Part shown: piece after piece, positions 1-8,007 of the stretch
Numbering within the stretch: position 1 is the stretch's first letter
How the letters are laid out: every line of letters starts with the position of its first letter
Origin: Draconibacterium sp.
GTDB lineage: Bacteria; Bacteroidota; Bacteroidia; Bacteroidales; Prolixibacteraceae
Assembly (NCBI GenBank): GCA_015493625.1
Contig: WGCT01000526.1
Location: 1-8,618 of the forward strand
Reading direction: 5' to 3'
DNA length: 8,618 nucleotides
The notes under the pieces: model-generated
The model's input: the letters and a program-made list of their open reading frames with translations, nothing else
Databases searched by the model: none
Told to the model about the DNA's origin: nothing
Made by a program: the position numbers and the translations under genes

Positions 1-97
1 GTTTGAGGTATTTATATACATCTGCACTTTGCAAAATCCAAATCTGACGCACATCTGAGCTTTTCAGTAGACCCTAATTACATTTACGTTATAATAT

Positions 98-140
98 AAA
101 AAAAAAGAAACCCGTTCTTTTATTAGAACGGGTTTCTTTT
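98..140 (-). terminator. Intrinsic terminator of the gltBD operon
   Basis: A perfect 16-bp inverted repeat pairs 103-118 with 125-140 around a 6-base loop (119-124). The stem core is ACCCGTTCT / AGAACGGGT. Read on the minus strand, the hairpin is followed at once by nine T residues (A98-A106 on the plus strand), the classic layout of a Rho-independent terminator. It begins 29 bases after the gltD stop codon. On the plus strand the hairpin is followed by only four T residues, so it could stop a convergent transcript only weakly. No such convergent gene can be identified at the left edge. Confidence 0.93.
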
Positions 141-169
141 CGAAATAGGAAAATTAAAAAACAGGCGAA

Positions 170-1594
170 CTATTTTTCTCTTAAAAATTGGTCTACATTT
201 CGGGCGGCAATATTTCCTGCATTAATTGCGTGAACAACCAGACTTGCACCTTTTTCGGCATCGCCGGCAGCAAATATTTTTTCAACCGAGGTCTGTTTTT
301 TATCGTTTACTTTTATGTTTCCACGTTCGTCGAATTCAACACCCAAATTTTCGAGCAGTCCCGAGTGTACCGGTTGCGTAAATCCCATTGAAAGGAAAAC
401 AAAATCGACATCAATAATTTCATTTGTTCCTTCAATTTCGGTCATTTTCCAGCGTCCGTTCTCGTCTTTATTCCATTCAACTTGTACGAGTTCGGCTTGT
501 TTTAATTTACCATTCTCGCCAATAAACCGTTTGGTTGAGATGCTCCAGCGGCGTTCGCAACCCTCTTTGTGCGAGCTTGATGTACGCAGCACTTGCGGCC
601 AATATGGCCAGGGATTATTCTCTGCACGCTCTTCGGGAGGTTTTGGTAAAATCTCGATTTGAGTAATCGATTTTGCTTTTTGTCTTACCGACGTTCCAAC
701 GCAATCGGAGCCGGTATCGCCGCCTCCAATAATTAGCACGTTTTTATCTTTAACAAAAATTCGTTCCTCTTCCGGAATTTCTTGTCCGGCAACCACTTTA
801 TTTTGTTGAATAAGAAATTCGAGTGCAAAATGAACGCCTTTCAAATCGCGACCTTCAATATCGAGATTACGAGGCTTTTCGGCACCCACAGCAAGAACCA
901 CTGCATCAAAATTGTCAAGCAGTTCCTCTTTCGAAACATCAATTCCTACATTAACTCCAGTTTTAAACTCAATTCCCTCTTCTTTAAAAATATCGAGTCT
1001 TCGTTCTATTACTCTTTTGTTCAGCTTAAAATCGGGGATGCCGAAGCGAAGCAAACCTCCAATGGCGTTGTTTTTTTCGAAAACGGTTACCCAGTGGCCG
1101 GCGCGGTTTAACAAGTCGGCTGTTGCAAGTCCGGCAGGACCGGAGCCAATAACTGCAACCTTTTTACCGGTACGTTTCTGTGGTGGGTTTGCCGTAATAA
1201 TTCCCGCATCGAAAGCTTGTTCAACCGTTGCACATTCGTTCTCGCGAATGGTAACTGCCTCTTCGTGAATGGCAAGTACACACGATTTTTCGCAAGGAGC
1301 AGGACAAATTCTTCCGGTTATTTCGGGAAAACTGTTGGTTGAATGAAGAATAAAATAGGCCTCCTCTTTTCTTCCCTGGTAAACGGCATCCTGCCATTCA
1401 GGAATTTTACTTCCTACCGGGCAACCCCAGTGGCAAAAGGGAACTCCGCAATCCATACAACGCGAAGCCTGTAAAAGCCTGTCTTTTTCATTAAGGGTTT
1501 GTTCAACCTCTCCATAATCGTAAATTCTCTCTTTTGTAGGTCGATATCCCGCCTCTTTGCGAGCAACATTCATAAATCCTTTTGGATCTGCCAT
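170..1594 (-). CDS. gltD: Glutamate synthase (NADPH) small (beta) subunit GltD
   Basis: This 474-residue protein supplies electrons to GOGAT. It oxidises NADPH at an FAD site and passes electrons through iron-sulfur clusters to the FMN of GltB, in the cytoplasm. The N-terminal ferredoxin-like part has CMDCGVPFC (C46, C49, C54), C58, and C97, C101, C105. Glu120 aligns with the conserved acidic residue after VTI that would complete the ligand set of two 4Fe-4S clusters. A first Rossmann motif for FAD is VAVIGSGPAG (146-155). A second dinucleotide motif, expected to bind NADPH, is LIIGGGDTGSDC (287-298). A late FAD contact, IFAAGDAEKG, is at 440-449. The length matches the E. coli protein (472). 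The ATG at 1592-1594 lies 37 bases after the gltB stop and has an A-rich leader without a Shine-Dalgarno sequence; Met8 is a less likely alternative start. It is cotranscribed with gltB and ends 29 bases before a strong terminator. Related flavoproteins share this fold, but adjacency to gltB settles the assignment. Confidence 0.97.
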   Translation of the reverse strand: MADPKGFMNVARKEAGYRPTKERIYDYGEVEQTLNEKDRLLQASRCMDCGVPFCHWGCPVGSKIPEWQDAVYQGRKEEAYFILHSTNSFPEITGRICPAPCEKSCVLAIHEEAVTIRENECATVEQAFDAGIITANPPQKRTGKKVAVIGSGPAGLATADLLNRAGHWVTVFEKNNAIGGLLRFGIPDFKLNKRVIERRLDIFKEEGIEFKTGVNVGIDVSKEELLDNFDAVVLAVGAEKPRNLDIEGRDLKGVHFALEFLIQQNKVVAGQEIPEEERIFVKDKNVLIIGGGDTGSDCVGTSVRQKAKSITQIEILPKPPEERAENNPWPYWPQVLRTSSSHKEGCERRWSISTKRFIGENGKLKQAELVQVEWNKDENGRWKMTEIEGTNEIIDVDFVFLSMGFTQPVHSGLLENLGVEFDERGNIKVNDKKQTSVEKIFAAGDAEKGASLVVHAINAGNIAARNVDQFLREK

Positions 1595-1631
1595 ATCTTG
1601 TTTTTTTTATCTCTGTTAATGAAATGTTTTT

Positions 1632-4600
1632 CTACTCGTGGCGCGAAGGATCGTCTTCGGTCATTTGTAGTTTCTTTTGTAACTCCTTCAGTTTCTGTTC
1701 TTCAAGAACTTTTTTATACTCAAAAGGAATAACTTTTACAAACATTGGAAGGTACTCTTCCCAGTTGGTCAGAATCTCTGATGCCAGCGTACTTTGCGTA
1801 TAAAGCAGGTGGTTGCTGATTAATTTTTGCAGCTCTTTAATGTCGGCTTTATCTTCAACCGGAACCAAATCAACCAGTCCGCGGTTGCAGTAGTAGTCGA
1901 AGTCTCCCGCTTCGTCGAGAATGTATGCAATTCCGCCACTCATTCCGGCGGCAAAGTTCCTTCCGGTTTTTCCGAGCACAACTACGCGCCCGCCGGTCAT
2001 GTATTCGCAACAGTGGTCGCCGGTGCCTTCAATTACAGCTTTGGCTCCCGAGTTTCTTACACAAAAACGTTCGCCCGCAACTCCGCGTATGTAAGCTTCT
2101 CCTTTTGTGGCTCCATAAAACGAGGTGTTACCAATAATAATATTGTTCTCGGGTTTGAATGTTGAACCGGTTGGCGGCACAACAACTATTTTTCCACCCG
2201 ATAATCCTTTCCCTATATAATCGTTTGCATCGCCCTCTAAACGGAATGATACGCCTTTTACCAGGAATGCTCCGAAACTTTGTCCGGCAGTTCCGTGGAA
2301 AGTGCAGTTAATGGTATCTTTCGGTAATCCATTTTCTCCGTACCGGCGCGAGATTTCTCCCGAAATCATTGCCCCAATTGTTCGGTCGACATTTACAATA
2401 TCGTGCGAAAGCCAAACTTTTTCGGCGCCTTTTATTGCGCGTTTTGCCTCTTTTATTAGCGTTTTGTCTAAATGCTCGCTGTTTGGGTTGGTGTTTAACT
2501 GTGTATTGTGAATGGGGTACTCTTTGGCCTGTTTTGGCATGTACAATAACTTCGAAAAATCGACATTTTTCATTTTCCAGTTTTGAACACTTTCGTTAAT
2601 CTCAAGCAAGTCGGTACGACCAACAATGTCGTCGAATTTCTCGAATCCCATTTCGGCAAGGTACTCGCGAATTTCTTCAGAAAGAAACCGGAAGAAGTTA
2701 ACGAGGTAATCCGATTTTCCGATAAAACGTTTGCGTAAATTTTTATCCTGAGTAGCTATTCCTGCCGGACAGGTATTCAGATGGCATTTGCGCATCATTA
2801 CACAACCCAGTACAATTAATGCCGATGTTGCAAAGCCAAACTCCTCGCCACCCATACATGCAAGTGTAACCACGTCGCGACCGGTTTTTAACTGCCCGTC
2901 GACCTGCAATTTTACCCTGCCCCGAAGGTTGTTTAAAACTAATGTTTGCTGAGCTTCGGCAATTCCTAACTCTACCGGTAATCCGGCGTGTTTTATCGAA
3001 CTTGCCGGACTCGCGCCTGTACCTCCGTCGGCGCCGGCAATAATGATAATATCGGAAAATGCTTTTGCAACTCCGGCAGCAATGGTTCCAACGCCGTCTT
3101 CCGAGACCAGTTTAACCGATACTTTTGCTTTCGGATTTGTTATTTTTAAATCGTAAATCAGCTGTGCCAGATCTTCAATTGAATAAATATCGTGGTGGGG
3201 TGGTGGAGATATTAATGTAATTCCTGGCGTTGAGTTCCGGGTTTTGGCAATAATTTTATTTACCTTGTATCCGGGCAATTGTCCGCCTTCTCCGGGTTTT
3301 GCACCCTGTGCTATTTTTATTTGCAGCTCGTCGGCATTGGTTAGGTAGTTGTTGGTAACGCCAAAACGCCCCGAGGCAATTTGTTTTATTTTACTGTTTT
3401 TTAAGCTGCCAAAACGGTCGGGATTTTCGCCCCCCTCACCGGTATTGCTTCGTCCGCCAACTGTATTCATTGCAACAGCCAGTGCTTCGTGTGCTTCCCG
3501 GCTTATCGATCCGTACGACATAGCTCCGGTGACAAAACGTTTCATTATCTCCTCAGCCGGTTCAACTTTGTCAATTGGAATTGGATTTCTTTTTAGCTTA
3601 AAACAACTTCTAATGAATGCGGGTTTACTGTTTTGCTTATCAACAAGAGCTGTATATTCTTTAAACTTGCTAAAGTCGTTTGTTCGGGTTGCCCACTGTA
3701 GTAGCCCAATCGATTCGGGGTTCCAGGCGTGATGTTCGCCATATTTACGCCACGAATAAACTCCATTACTTTCGAACCGGAAGGGCTCGGGAGTAGTGTC
3801 TTCTTTGTAGGCTTCTTCGTGAAACATAACAGTCTCTTTATAGACCTCTTCAATTCCAACTCCGCCTATTTTTGTTGTGGTTCCTGTAAAATATTTGTCA
3901 ATTAATTCTTCGCTTACACCAATTGCTTCAAAAATTTGAGCTCCATGGTAACTGCGCAGGGTTGAGATACCCATTTTCGAAAGAATTTTCAGCAGCCCTT
4001 TGTTAACAGCTTTAATATAGTTTTTACGTGCAACTTTATACTCTAAATCTATTTTCCCCTCTTTCACCATATGGTCGATTGCGGCAAAAGCCACATACGG
4101 GTTAATAATACTTGCGCCAAATCCTAAAAGGAGAGCAAAATGGTTTATTTCGCGAACTTCTCCGGTTTCAACAATAAGCCCAACCTGCATACGTTTCTGT
4201 TTTTTTATGAGGTGGTGATGAACGGCAGCAACTGCCAGCAACGAAGGAATAGGAGCGTACTCTTCCGAAACTTTCCGGTCGGTAAGAATAATGTAATTTT
4301 TCTTATCGTTAACGACTTTTTCGGCATCGGCAAGCATTTGTTCAATGGCTGCCTCGAATCCTTTTTTACCTTTTTTAACCTCAAACATCATCGGGATGGT
4401 TTTGTGTGTAAACATCTCATCCTTCAAATCTTTTATTTTACCCAAATCGGTATTGGTAATTACCGGGCTCGAAAACTTAATCATTTTGCAATGCTCAGGG
4501 CTTTCGTCTAATATGTTCGATTGCAGAGAGCCGATGTAATTTTCGAGCGACATAACCAGTCCTTCGCGAATCGGGTCGATTGGAGGGTTGGTAACCTGAG

Positions 4601-6155
4601 CAAACATCTGCTTAAAGTAGTCGAAAAGGCGTTTGGGCTTATCAGAAAATACTGCTGGCGGTGCGTCGTTCCCCATCGAACTGGTTGGTTCTGCTCCGTT
4701 AATACTCATGGGTTTAATCAGTTCGTACATATCCTCTTTCGAATAGCCAAAAAGTTTTGAAACCGTTTTGAAATTGTCGATTGAGGATGAAACCCGTTTT
4801 TTAACTTTTATCTCTTTCATACTCATGCGGTTCTCTTTTAACCACATGTCGTATGGGTTGCGGTGACTTAATTGATTTTTCACCTCTTCGTCGGGAATAA
4901 TTATTCCGAGTTGCGTATCAACCAGTAATAATTTACCGGGGCGTAAACGGCCTTTCTCTTTTATCTCTTCGGGGGCAAAAGTTTGTACGCCTACTTCGGA
5001 GCCCATTACAACCAATCCGTTTTTTGTAATTACATATCGCGACGGGCGTAACCCGTTTCTGTCGAGTGTTCCGCCAATATATCTTCCATCGGAAAAAACC
5101 ATCGAAGCCGGTCCGTCCCATGGTTCCATAATGGTTGAGTGGTACTCGTAAAATGCTTTTAAGCTTTCGGGAATTGGGTTTTTCTGATTGAACGATTCCG
5201 GAATCATCATACATAACGTGTGTGGAAGCGAGCGACCGGTGAGGTGCAAAAATTCCAAAACATTATCGAACGATGCCGAGTCTGATTTTCCCGGCTCAAT
5301 TACCGGAAGCAGTTTTTTCAGGTCTTCGCCAAACACTTCCGATTTCATTAATCCTTCGCGTGCCTGCATCCACAAACGGTTTCCTTTTACAGTATTTATT
5401 TCGCCGTTGTGGGCCACCATGCGGAAAGGTTGGGCTAAATCCCATGTTGGGAATGTGTTGGTGCTAAAACGAGAGTGAACCAGCGAAATGGCACTTTTAA
5501 ATTTTTCGTTTTTAAAATCGAGGTAGTAGTTACGAAGCTGTGCCGGCGTTAACATTCCTTTATAAACAATTATTTTTGCCGAAAAGCTAGGCTGATAAAA
5601 GCTCTCTTTGTATTTTAATTCCGATTGGGCAACTGCTTTTTCAGTAAGTTTCCGAACAATATAGAGTTTTCTTTCGAGTGCGTCGGTTTCTAAATTTGCA
5701 CGAACAAATACCTGTTTAATGGTGGGTTCAGTGGTTTTTGCAATTTCTCCCGGCACCGATGTATCGACAGGAACATCGCGGTATCCCACAAGTTTTAATC
5801 CTTCATCCTCAATCTGTTTTGTTAAAATATCAAGACAAACATCTGCTTCCAATTCATCTTTAGGCAAAAAAATCAGACCTGTTCCGTATTTTCCTGCTTC
5901 ACCCACTCTGAGCTTTAATACTTCGGTTATAAACTGGTGAGGAATTTGAAGTAAAATTCCGGCTCCGTCGCCCGACGAATTGTCGGCTCCCATTGCACCG
6001 CGGTGGTCCATATTCCGTAAAACTTCGAGTCCGCGTTTTAAAATCTCGTGCGAGGGTTTACCTTTTATATCTGCAACAAATCCTATCCCACAATTCTCAT
6101 GTTCATTTTCAGGATTATACAATCCCTGAGCTTCAGGTAATCTCGTTTCTATCAT
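1632..6155 (-). CDS. gltB: Glutamate synthase (NADPH) large (alpha) subunit GltB
   Basis: GltB hydrolyses glutamine, channels the ammonia to a second site and reductively adds it to 2-oxoglutarate, giving two glutamates. The frame is open from ATG 6210-6212 (1526 aa). I prefer ATG 6153-6155 (1507 aa), because 21 residues then precede the catalytic cysteine as a short cleavable propeptide. Numbered from the long start: a class II glutamine amidotransferase domain (41 to about 430) has nucleophile C41 in ENCGIGF, RFSTNTFPTW (248-257) and HNGEINT (268-274). A central domain runs to about 780. An FMN-binding synthase domain (about 830-1200) has AGADGGTGASP (1059-1069) and the 3Fe-4S cysteines C1137-x5-C1143-x4-C1148. 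A GXGXG beta-helix domain follows (about 1285-1490), then a charged helical tail. Length and order are typical of bacterial GltB, and no key residue is missing. The leader has AAGGA directly against the preferred ATG, too close for a normal Shine-Dalgarno. gltD follows 37 bases downstream. Confidence 0.97.
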   Translation of the reverse strand: MIETRLPEAQGLYNPENEHENCGIGFVADIKGKPSHEILKRGLEVLRNMDHRGAMGADNSSGDGAGILLQIPHQFITEVLKLRVGEAGKYGTGLIFLPKDELEADVCLDILTKQIEDEGLKLVGYRDVPVDTSVPGEIAKTTEPTIKQVFVRANLETDALERKLYIVRKLTEKAVAQSELKYKESFYQPSFSAKIIVYKGMLTPAQLRNYYLDFKNEKFKSAISLVHSRFSTNTFPTWDLAQPFRMVAHNGEINTVKGNRLWMQAREGLMKSEVFGEDLKKLLPVIEPGKSDSASFDNVLEFLHLTGRSLPHTLCMMIPESFNQKNPIPESLKAFYEYHSTIMEPWDGPASMVFSDGRYIGGTLDRNGLRPSRYVITKNGLVVMGSEVGVQTFAPEEIKEKGRLRPGKLLLVDTQLGIIIPDEEVKNQLSHRNPYDMWLKENRMSMKEIKVKKRVSSSIDNFKTVSKLFGYSKEDMYELIKPMSINGAEPTSSMGNDAPPAVFSDKPKRLFDYFKQMFAQVTNPPIDPIREGLVMSLENYIGSLQSNILDESPEHCKMIKFSSPVITNTDLGKIKDLKDEMFTHKTIPMMFEVKKGKKGFEAAIEQMLADAEKVVNDKKNYIILTDRKVSEEYAPIPSLLAVAAVHHHLIKKQKRMQVGLIVETGEVREINHFALLLGFGASIINPYVAFAAIDHMVKEGKIDLEYKVARKNYIKAVNKGLLKILSKMGISTLRSYHGAQIFEAIGVSEELIDKYFTGTTTKIGGVGIEEVYKETVMFHEEAYKEDTTPEPFRFESNGVYSWRKYGEHHAWNPESIGLLQWATRTNDFSKFKEYTALVDKQNSKPAFIRSCFKLKRNPIPIDKVEPAEEIMKRFVTGAMSYGSISREAHEALAVAMNTVGGRSNTGEGGENPDRFGSLKNSKIKQIASGRFGVTNNYLTNADELQIKIAQGAKPGEGGQLPGYKVNKIIAKTRNSTPGITLISPPPHHDIYSIEDLAQLIYDLKITNPKAKVSVKLVSEDGVGTIAAGVAKAFSDIIIIAGADGGTGASPASSIKHAGLPVELGIAEAQQTLVLNNLRGRVKLQVDGQLKTGRDVVTLACMGGEEFGFATSALIVLGCVMMRKCHLNTCPAGIATQDKNLRKRFIGKSDYLVNFFRFLSEEIREYLAEMGFEKFDDIVGRTDLLEINESVQNWKMKNVDFSKLLYMPKQAKEYPIHNTQLNTNPNSEHLDKTLIKEAKRAIKGAEKVWLSHDIVNVDRTIGAMISGEISRRYGENGLPKDTINCTFHGTAGQSFGAFLVKGVSFRLEGDANDYIGKGLSGGKIVVVPPTGSTFKPENNIIIGNTSFYGATKGEAYIRGVAGERFCVRNSGAKAVIEGTGDHCCEYMTGGRVVVLGKTGRNFAAGMSGGIAYILDEAGDFDYYCNRGLVDLVPVEDKADIKELQKLISNHLLYTQSTLASEILTNWEEYLPMFVKVIPFEYKKVLEEQKLKELQKKLQMTEDDPSRHE

Positions 6156-6192
6156 TCCTTTATTTTTTATGTCAACAGTACATACAAAATCA

Positions 6193-6220
6193 GCTAACCG
6201 GTTAAATATCATCGGTTAAC
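6193..6220. promoter_or_regulatory. Cluster of CGGTTA half-sites in the gltB leader (candidate operator)
   Basis: Three copies of a CGGTTA-type word occur within 28 bases. TAACCG (6195-6200) overlaps CGGTTAA (6199-6205) to make the perfect 10-base palindrome TAACCGGTTA at 6195-6204. A further CGGTTAAC lies at 6213-6220. GCTAACCG (6193-6200) and CGGTTAAC (6213-6220) also form a 7-of-8 inverted repeat with a 12-base spacer. The cluster lies between the candidate gltB promoter and the preferred gltB start, where a repressor could act. No regulator is known to me for this word, and the role is inference. Confidence 0.3.
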
Positions 6221-6265
6221 ATTGAATTTGAAAGTAAAATTATTGTTTCTCTTACGAAGTGATAC

Positions 6266-6297
6266 CAAAAATAGTTAATTGCTTCGAAACTTACAAT
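6266..6297 (-). promoter_or_regulatory. Candidate Bacteroidota-type promoter for gltBD
   Basis: On the minus strand, 6273-6266 reads TATTTTTG, an exact match to the Bacteroidota -7 consensus TAnnTTTG. Twenty bases upstream, 6297-6294 reads ATTG, three of four matches to the -33 box TTTG. Transcription would begin near 6258. That leaves about 100 bases of leader before the preferred gltB ATG at 6155, or about 45 before the upstream ATG. The site lies about 150 bases after the end of argH, which argues for separate transcription of gltBD. The surrounding DNA is AT-rich, so a chance match is possible. Confidence 0.4.
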
Positions 6298-6425
6298 TTG
6301 CACAAAGTATTTATGTGTTAAATAACATACTCTTAACTTTATTTTATATGTAAAAGTTGGCTCTTTTCAACCAAAAAAGAAGCAAATAAATCGAATTCTT
6401 TCTCTGTTTTAGACCCGTTTTATTT

Positions 6426-7757
6426 TTACTTCAATAATTTTTGAATTGCCTCCTCGGTTTTGTTAAAGTTAAAACTGTGAAGCACCTCTTTTTTACTCTC
6501 TGAAATTTTCTCTAAACAGAGATTTCCAACACTTCCTTCATGCGAATGAGCCACCGTTTTTTCGGGTTGAAAGTTACCGCTTTCAATTTCGGCTCCCACC
6601 TGTTTGTATGCTTCACGAAACGGAACTCCCTGCAATACCAGTTTGTTAACGGCTTCAACACTAAAAAGGTAGTTGTATTTTGGGTCGTCGAGAATGTTTT
6701 TGTTTACCGTCATCTCTTTTAGTGCGAGCGTTGCAATCTTTAGGCTGTCGTTCATCTCCTTAAACGAGGGGAGGAAAATCTCTTTTACCATTTGCAGGTC
6801 GCGGAAATAGCCGCTTGGTAAATTGTTTGTTATCAGCGAAATTTGCCCCGACACGCCTTGTAGTTTATTGCAGCGCGCCCGAATGAGTTCAAAAACATCG
6901 GGGTTTTTTTTATGCGGCATAATACTCGATCCGGTTGTGAATTCGGCCGGCAGTGTTACAAATCCAAAATTCTGACTCATAAACAAACACACGTCGTACG
7001 CTAGTTTCGAAAGTGTGGAAGCCAGATTTCCAACGGCAAAGGTTACAATTTTCTCCACTTTTCCGCGTCCCATTTGTGCATAAACCACATTGTAATTCAT
7101 TTTGTTGAATCCCAGTAAATCGGTGGTCATTTGTCGGTCGAGAGGAAACGACGAGCCGTAACCGGCAGCCGAGCCCAGTGGATTTTGGTTGGTAACTTTA
7201 TACGCCGAAAGGAGAATTTCCAAATCGTCGATTAAACTCTCGGCATAGGCGCTAAACCACAACCCAAACGACGACGGCATAGCAACCTGCAAATGCGTGT
7301 AACCGGGCATTAAAACATCTTTGGTTTCGTTGCTGCGCTCTAACAAAACGTCAATCAGCCCGGTGGCACTTTCTACAATCTCTTTTATGGCGTCGCGGGT
7401 AAAGAGTTTCAGGTCGAGTAAAACCTGGTCGTTGCGCGAGCGGCCACTGTGGATTTTTTTACCCAAATCGCCCAACTCTTTTGTTAGCAGAAATTCCACC
7501 TGCGAATGAACATCTTCAACCCCCTCTTCAATTTCGAAATTGCCTTTTATTGCTTCGGAATAGAGTTCCTTTAATTTTCCGAGTAAAACCGGCAGCTCCT
7601 CTTTCTTAATCAGTCCCACCGATTCGAGCATGGTAACATGTGCCATCGAACCTAAAATATCGTACTGTGCCAAATACAAATCGAGTTCGCGGTCTTTGCC
7701 AACTGTAAAATCCTCAATTGCTTTATTTGTTGGTATTCCTTTATCCCAAAGTTTCAT
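6426..7757 (-). CDS. argH: Argininosuccinate lyase ArgH
   Basis: ArgH splits argininosuccinate into arginine and fumarate, the last step of arginine synthesis, and acts in the cytoplasm as a homotetramer of the fumarase/aspartase superfamily. Of its 443 residues, HSGRSRNDQV (103-112) binds substrate, PGYTHLQ (151-157) carries the conserved Thr-His pair (T154, H155), and GSSIMPHKKNP (276-286) is the superfamily signature with the likely catalytic serine at S278. It is slightly shorter than the usual 455-465 residues. It starts MKLWDKG, where proteobacterial enzymes have MxLWGGRF; both fit the Bacteroidota subgroup, and no truncation is evident. The ATG at 7755-7757 is preceded on the coding strand by TTTTTTTTAA rather than a Shine-Dalgarno, and further out by a 7-bp tandem repeat. 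No other arg gene is in the window, and no clear terminator follows it. The active-site motifs separate it from adenylosuccinate lyase and fumarase. Confidence 0.96.
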   Translation of the reverse strand: MKLWDKGIPTNKAIEDFTVGKDRELDLYLAQYDILGSMAHVTMLESVGLIKKEELPVLLGKLKELYSEAIKGNFEIEEGVEDVHSQVEFLLTKELGDLGKKIHSGRSRNDQVLLDLKLFTRDAIKEIVESATGLIDVLLERSNETKDVLMPGYTHLQVAMPSSFGLWFSAYAESLIDDLEILLSAYKVTNQNPLGSAAGYGSSFPLDRQMTTDLLGFNKMNYNVVYAQMGRGKVEKIVTFAVGNLASTLSKLAYDVCLFMSQNFGFVTLPAEFTTGSSIMPHKKNPDVFELIRARCNKLQGVSGQISLITNNLPSGYFRDLQMVKEIFLPSFKEMNDSLKIATLALKEMTVNKNILDDPKYNYLFSVEAVNKLVLQGVPFREAYKQVGAEIESGNFQPEKTVAHSHEGSVGNLCLEKISESKKEVLHSFNFNKTEEAIQKLLK

Positions 7758-7773
7758 TTAAAAAAAAGTTGCC

Positions 7774-7801
7774 GGAAGTCCGAAGTTGGAAGTCCGAAGT
7801 T
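7774..7801. repeat. Short tandem repeat: 2 x 14 bp, or 4 x 7 bp
   Basis: GGAAGTCCGAAGTT occurs twice with no gap (7774-7787 and 7788-7801). Each 14-mer is itself two near-identical heptamers of the form (G/C)GAAGT(C/T), so the array is four heptamers long. It ends 17 bases from the argH start codon and would lie in the argH leader RNA. The array contains no strong self-complementary stem on either strand. Similar heptamer arrays are, as I recall, common between genes in Bacteroidota and translate into spurious peptides such as LPTSDFR. That recollection needs a database check. Confidence 0.85.
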
Positions 7802-7839
7802 AGAAAAACAAAATACTAATTCTATTCGTAAATTTTCCA

Positions 7840-7847
7840 CAAATATA
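7840..7847 (-). promoter_or_regulatory. Weak candidate -7 box for argH
   Basis: The minus strand reads TATATTTG, an exact match to the Bacteroidota -7 consensus TAnnTTTG, about 83 bases upstream of the argH ATG. No TTTG-like -33 box lies 17-23 bases further upstream; that region is GC-richer (CCCCGAATC). The resulting leader would contain the heptamer array. With only half a promoter visible in AT-rich DNA, this is a weak call. Confidence 0.22.
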
Positions 7848-7947
7848 TTCAATTCAATTTGATTCGGGGTTTTATTGTTTGGGGTGCAGTAAAAAGGTAA
7901 AAATGAATTAATAAGATTGTGTAGGTTGCGTAGAAATTTATTATCTA

Positions 7948-7980
7948 ATTCGCAGTGTGATTTAAAGTCGCACTCCGAAT
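7948..7980. repeat. Imperfect hairpin, first pair of a four-copy 13-mer family
   Basis: ATTCGCAGTGTGA (7948-7960) and TCGCACTCCGAAT (7968-7980) are inverted copies matching at 11 of 13 positions around the 7-base loop TTTAAAG. One mismatch would be a G-U wobble in plus-strand RNA, the other a C-C mismatch. The arm sequence is related to that of the larger hairpin at 8008-8086. No T run follows on either strand, so it is not an intrinsic terminator. Confidence 0.65.
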
Positions 7981-8007
7981 AATTGGTGCTGTTACCTTTC
8001 TTATTGT

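Noticed and set aside
1..97. Short partial open frames at the left edge (plus frame ending TGA at 56-58; a minus frame from an ATG near 54-56 running off the edge)
   Set aside because: Each is under 20 codons and has no recognisable residues, so neither can be told from chance.
6170..6175. TTGACA on the minus strand, 15 bases before the preferred gltB ATG
   Set aside because: It resembles an E. coli -35 box, but Bacteroidota use TTTG/TAnnTTTG promoters. It is also too close to the start codon and has no partner box.
1632..6212. Many plus-strand open frames of 60-127 residues across gltB, and two minus-strand frames (3593-3859, 4933-5214)
   Set aside because: All lie inside the continuous gltB frame, which has conserved motifs throughout; these are shadows in other frames.
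6340..6425. Possible argH terminator, TTGG...CCAA and GTTG...CAAC pairings on the minus strand
   Set aside because: Stems are only 4 bp with 8-10 base loops, in AT-rich sequence; too weak to call.
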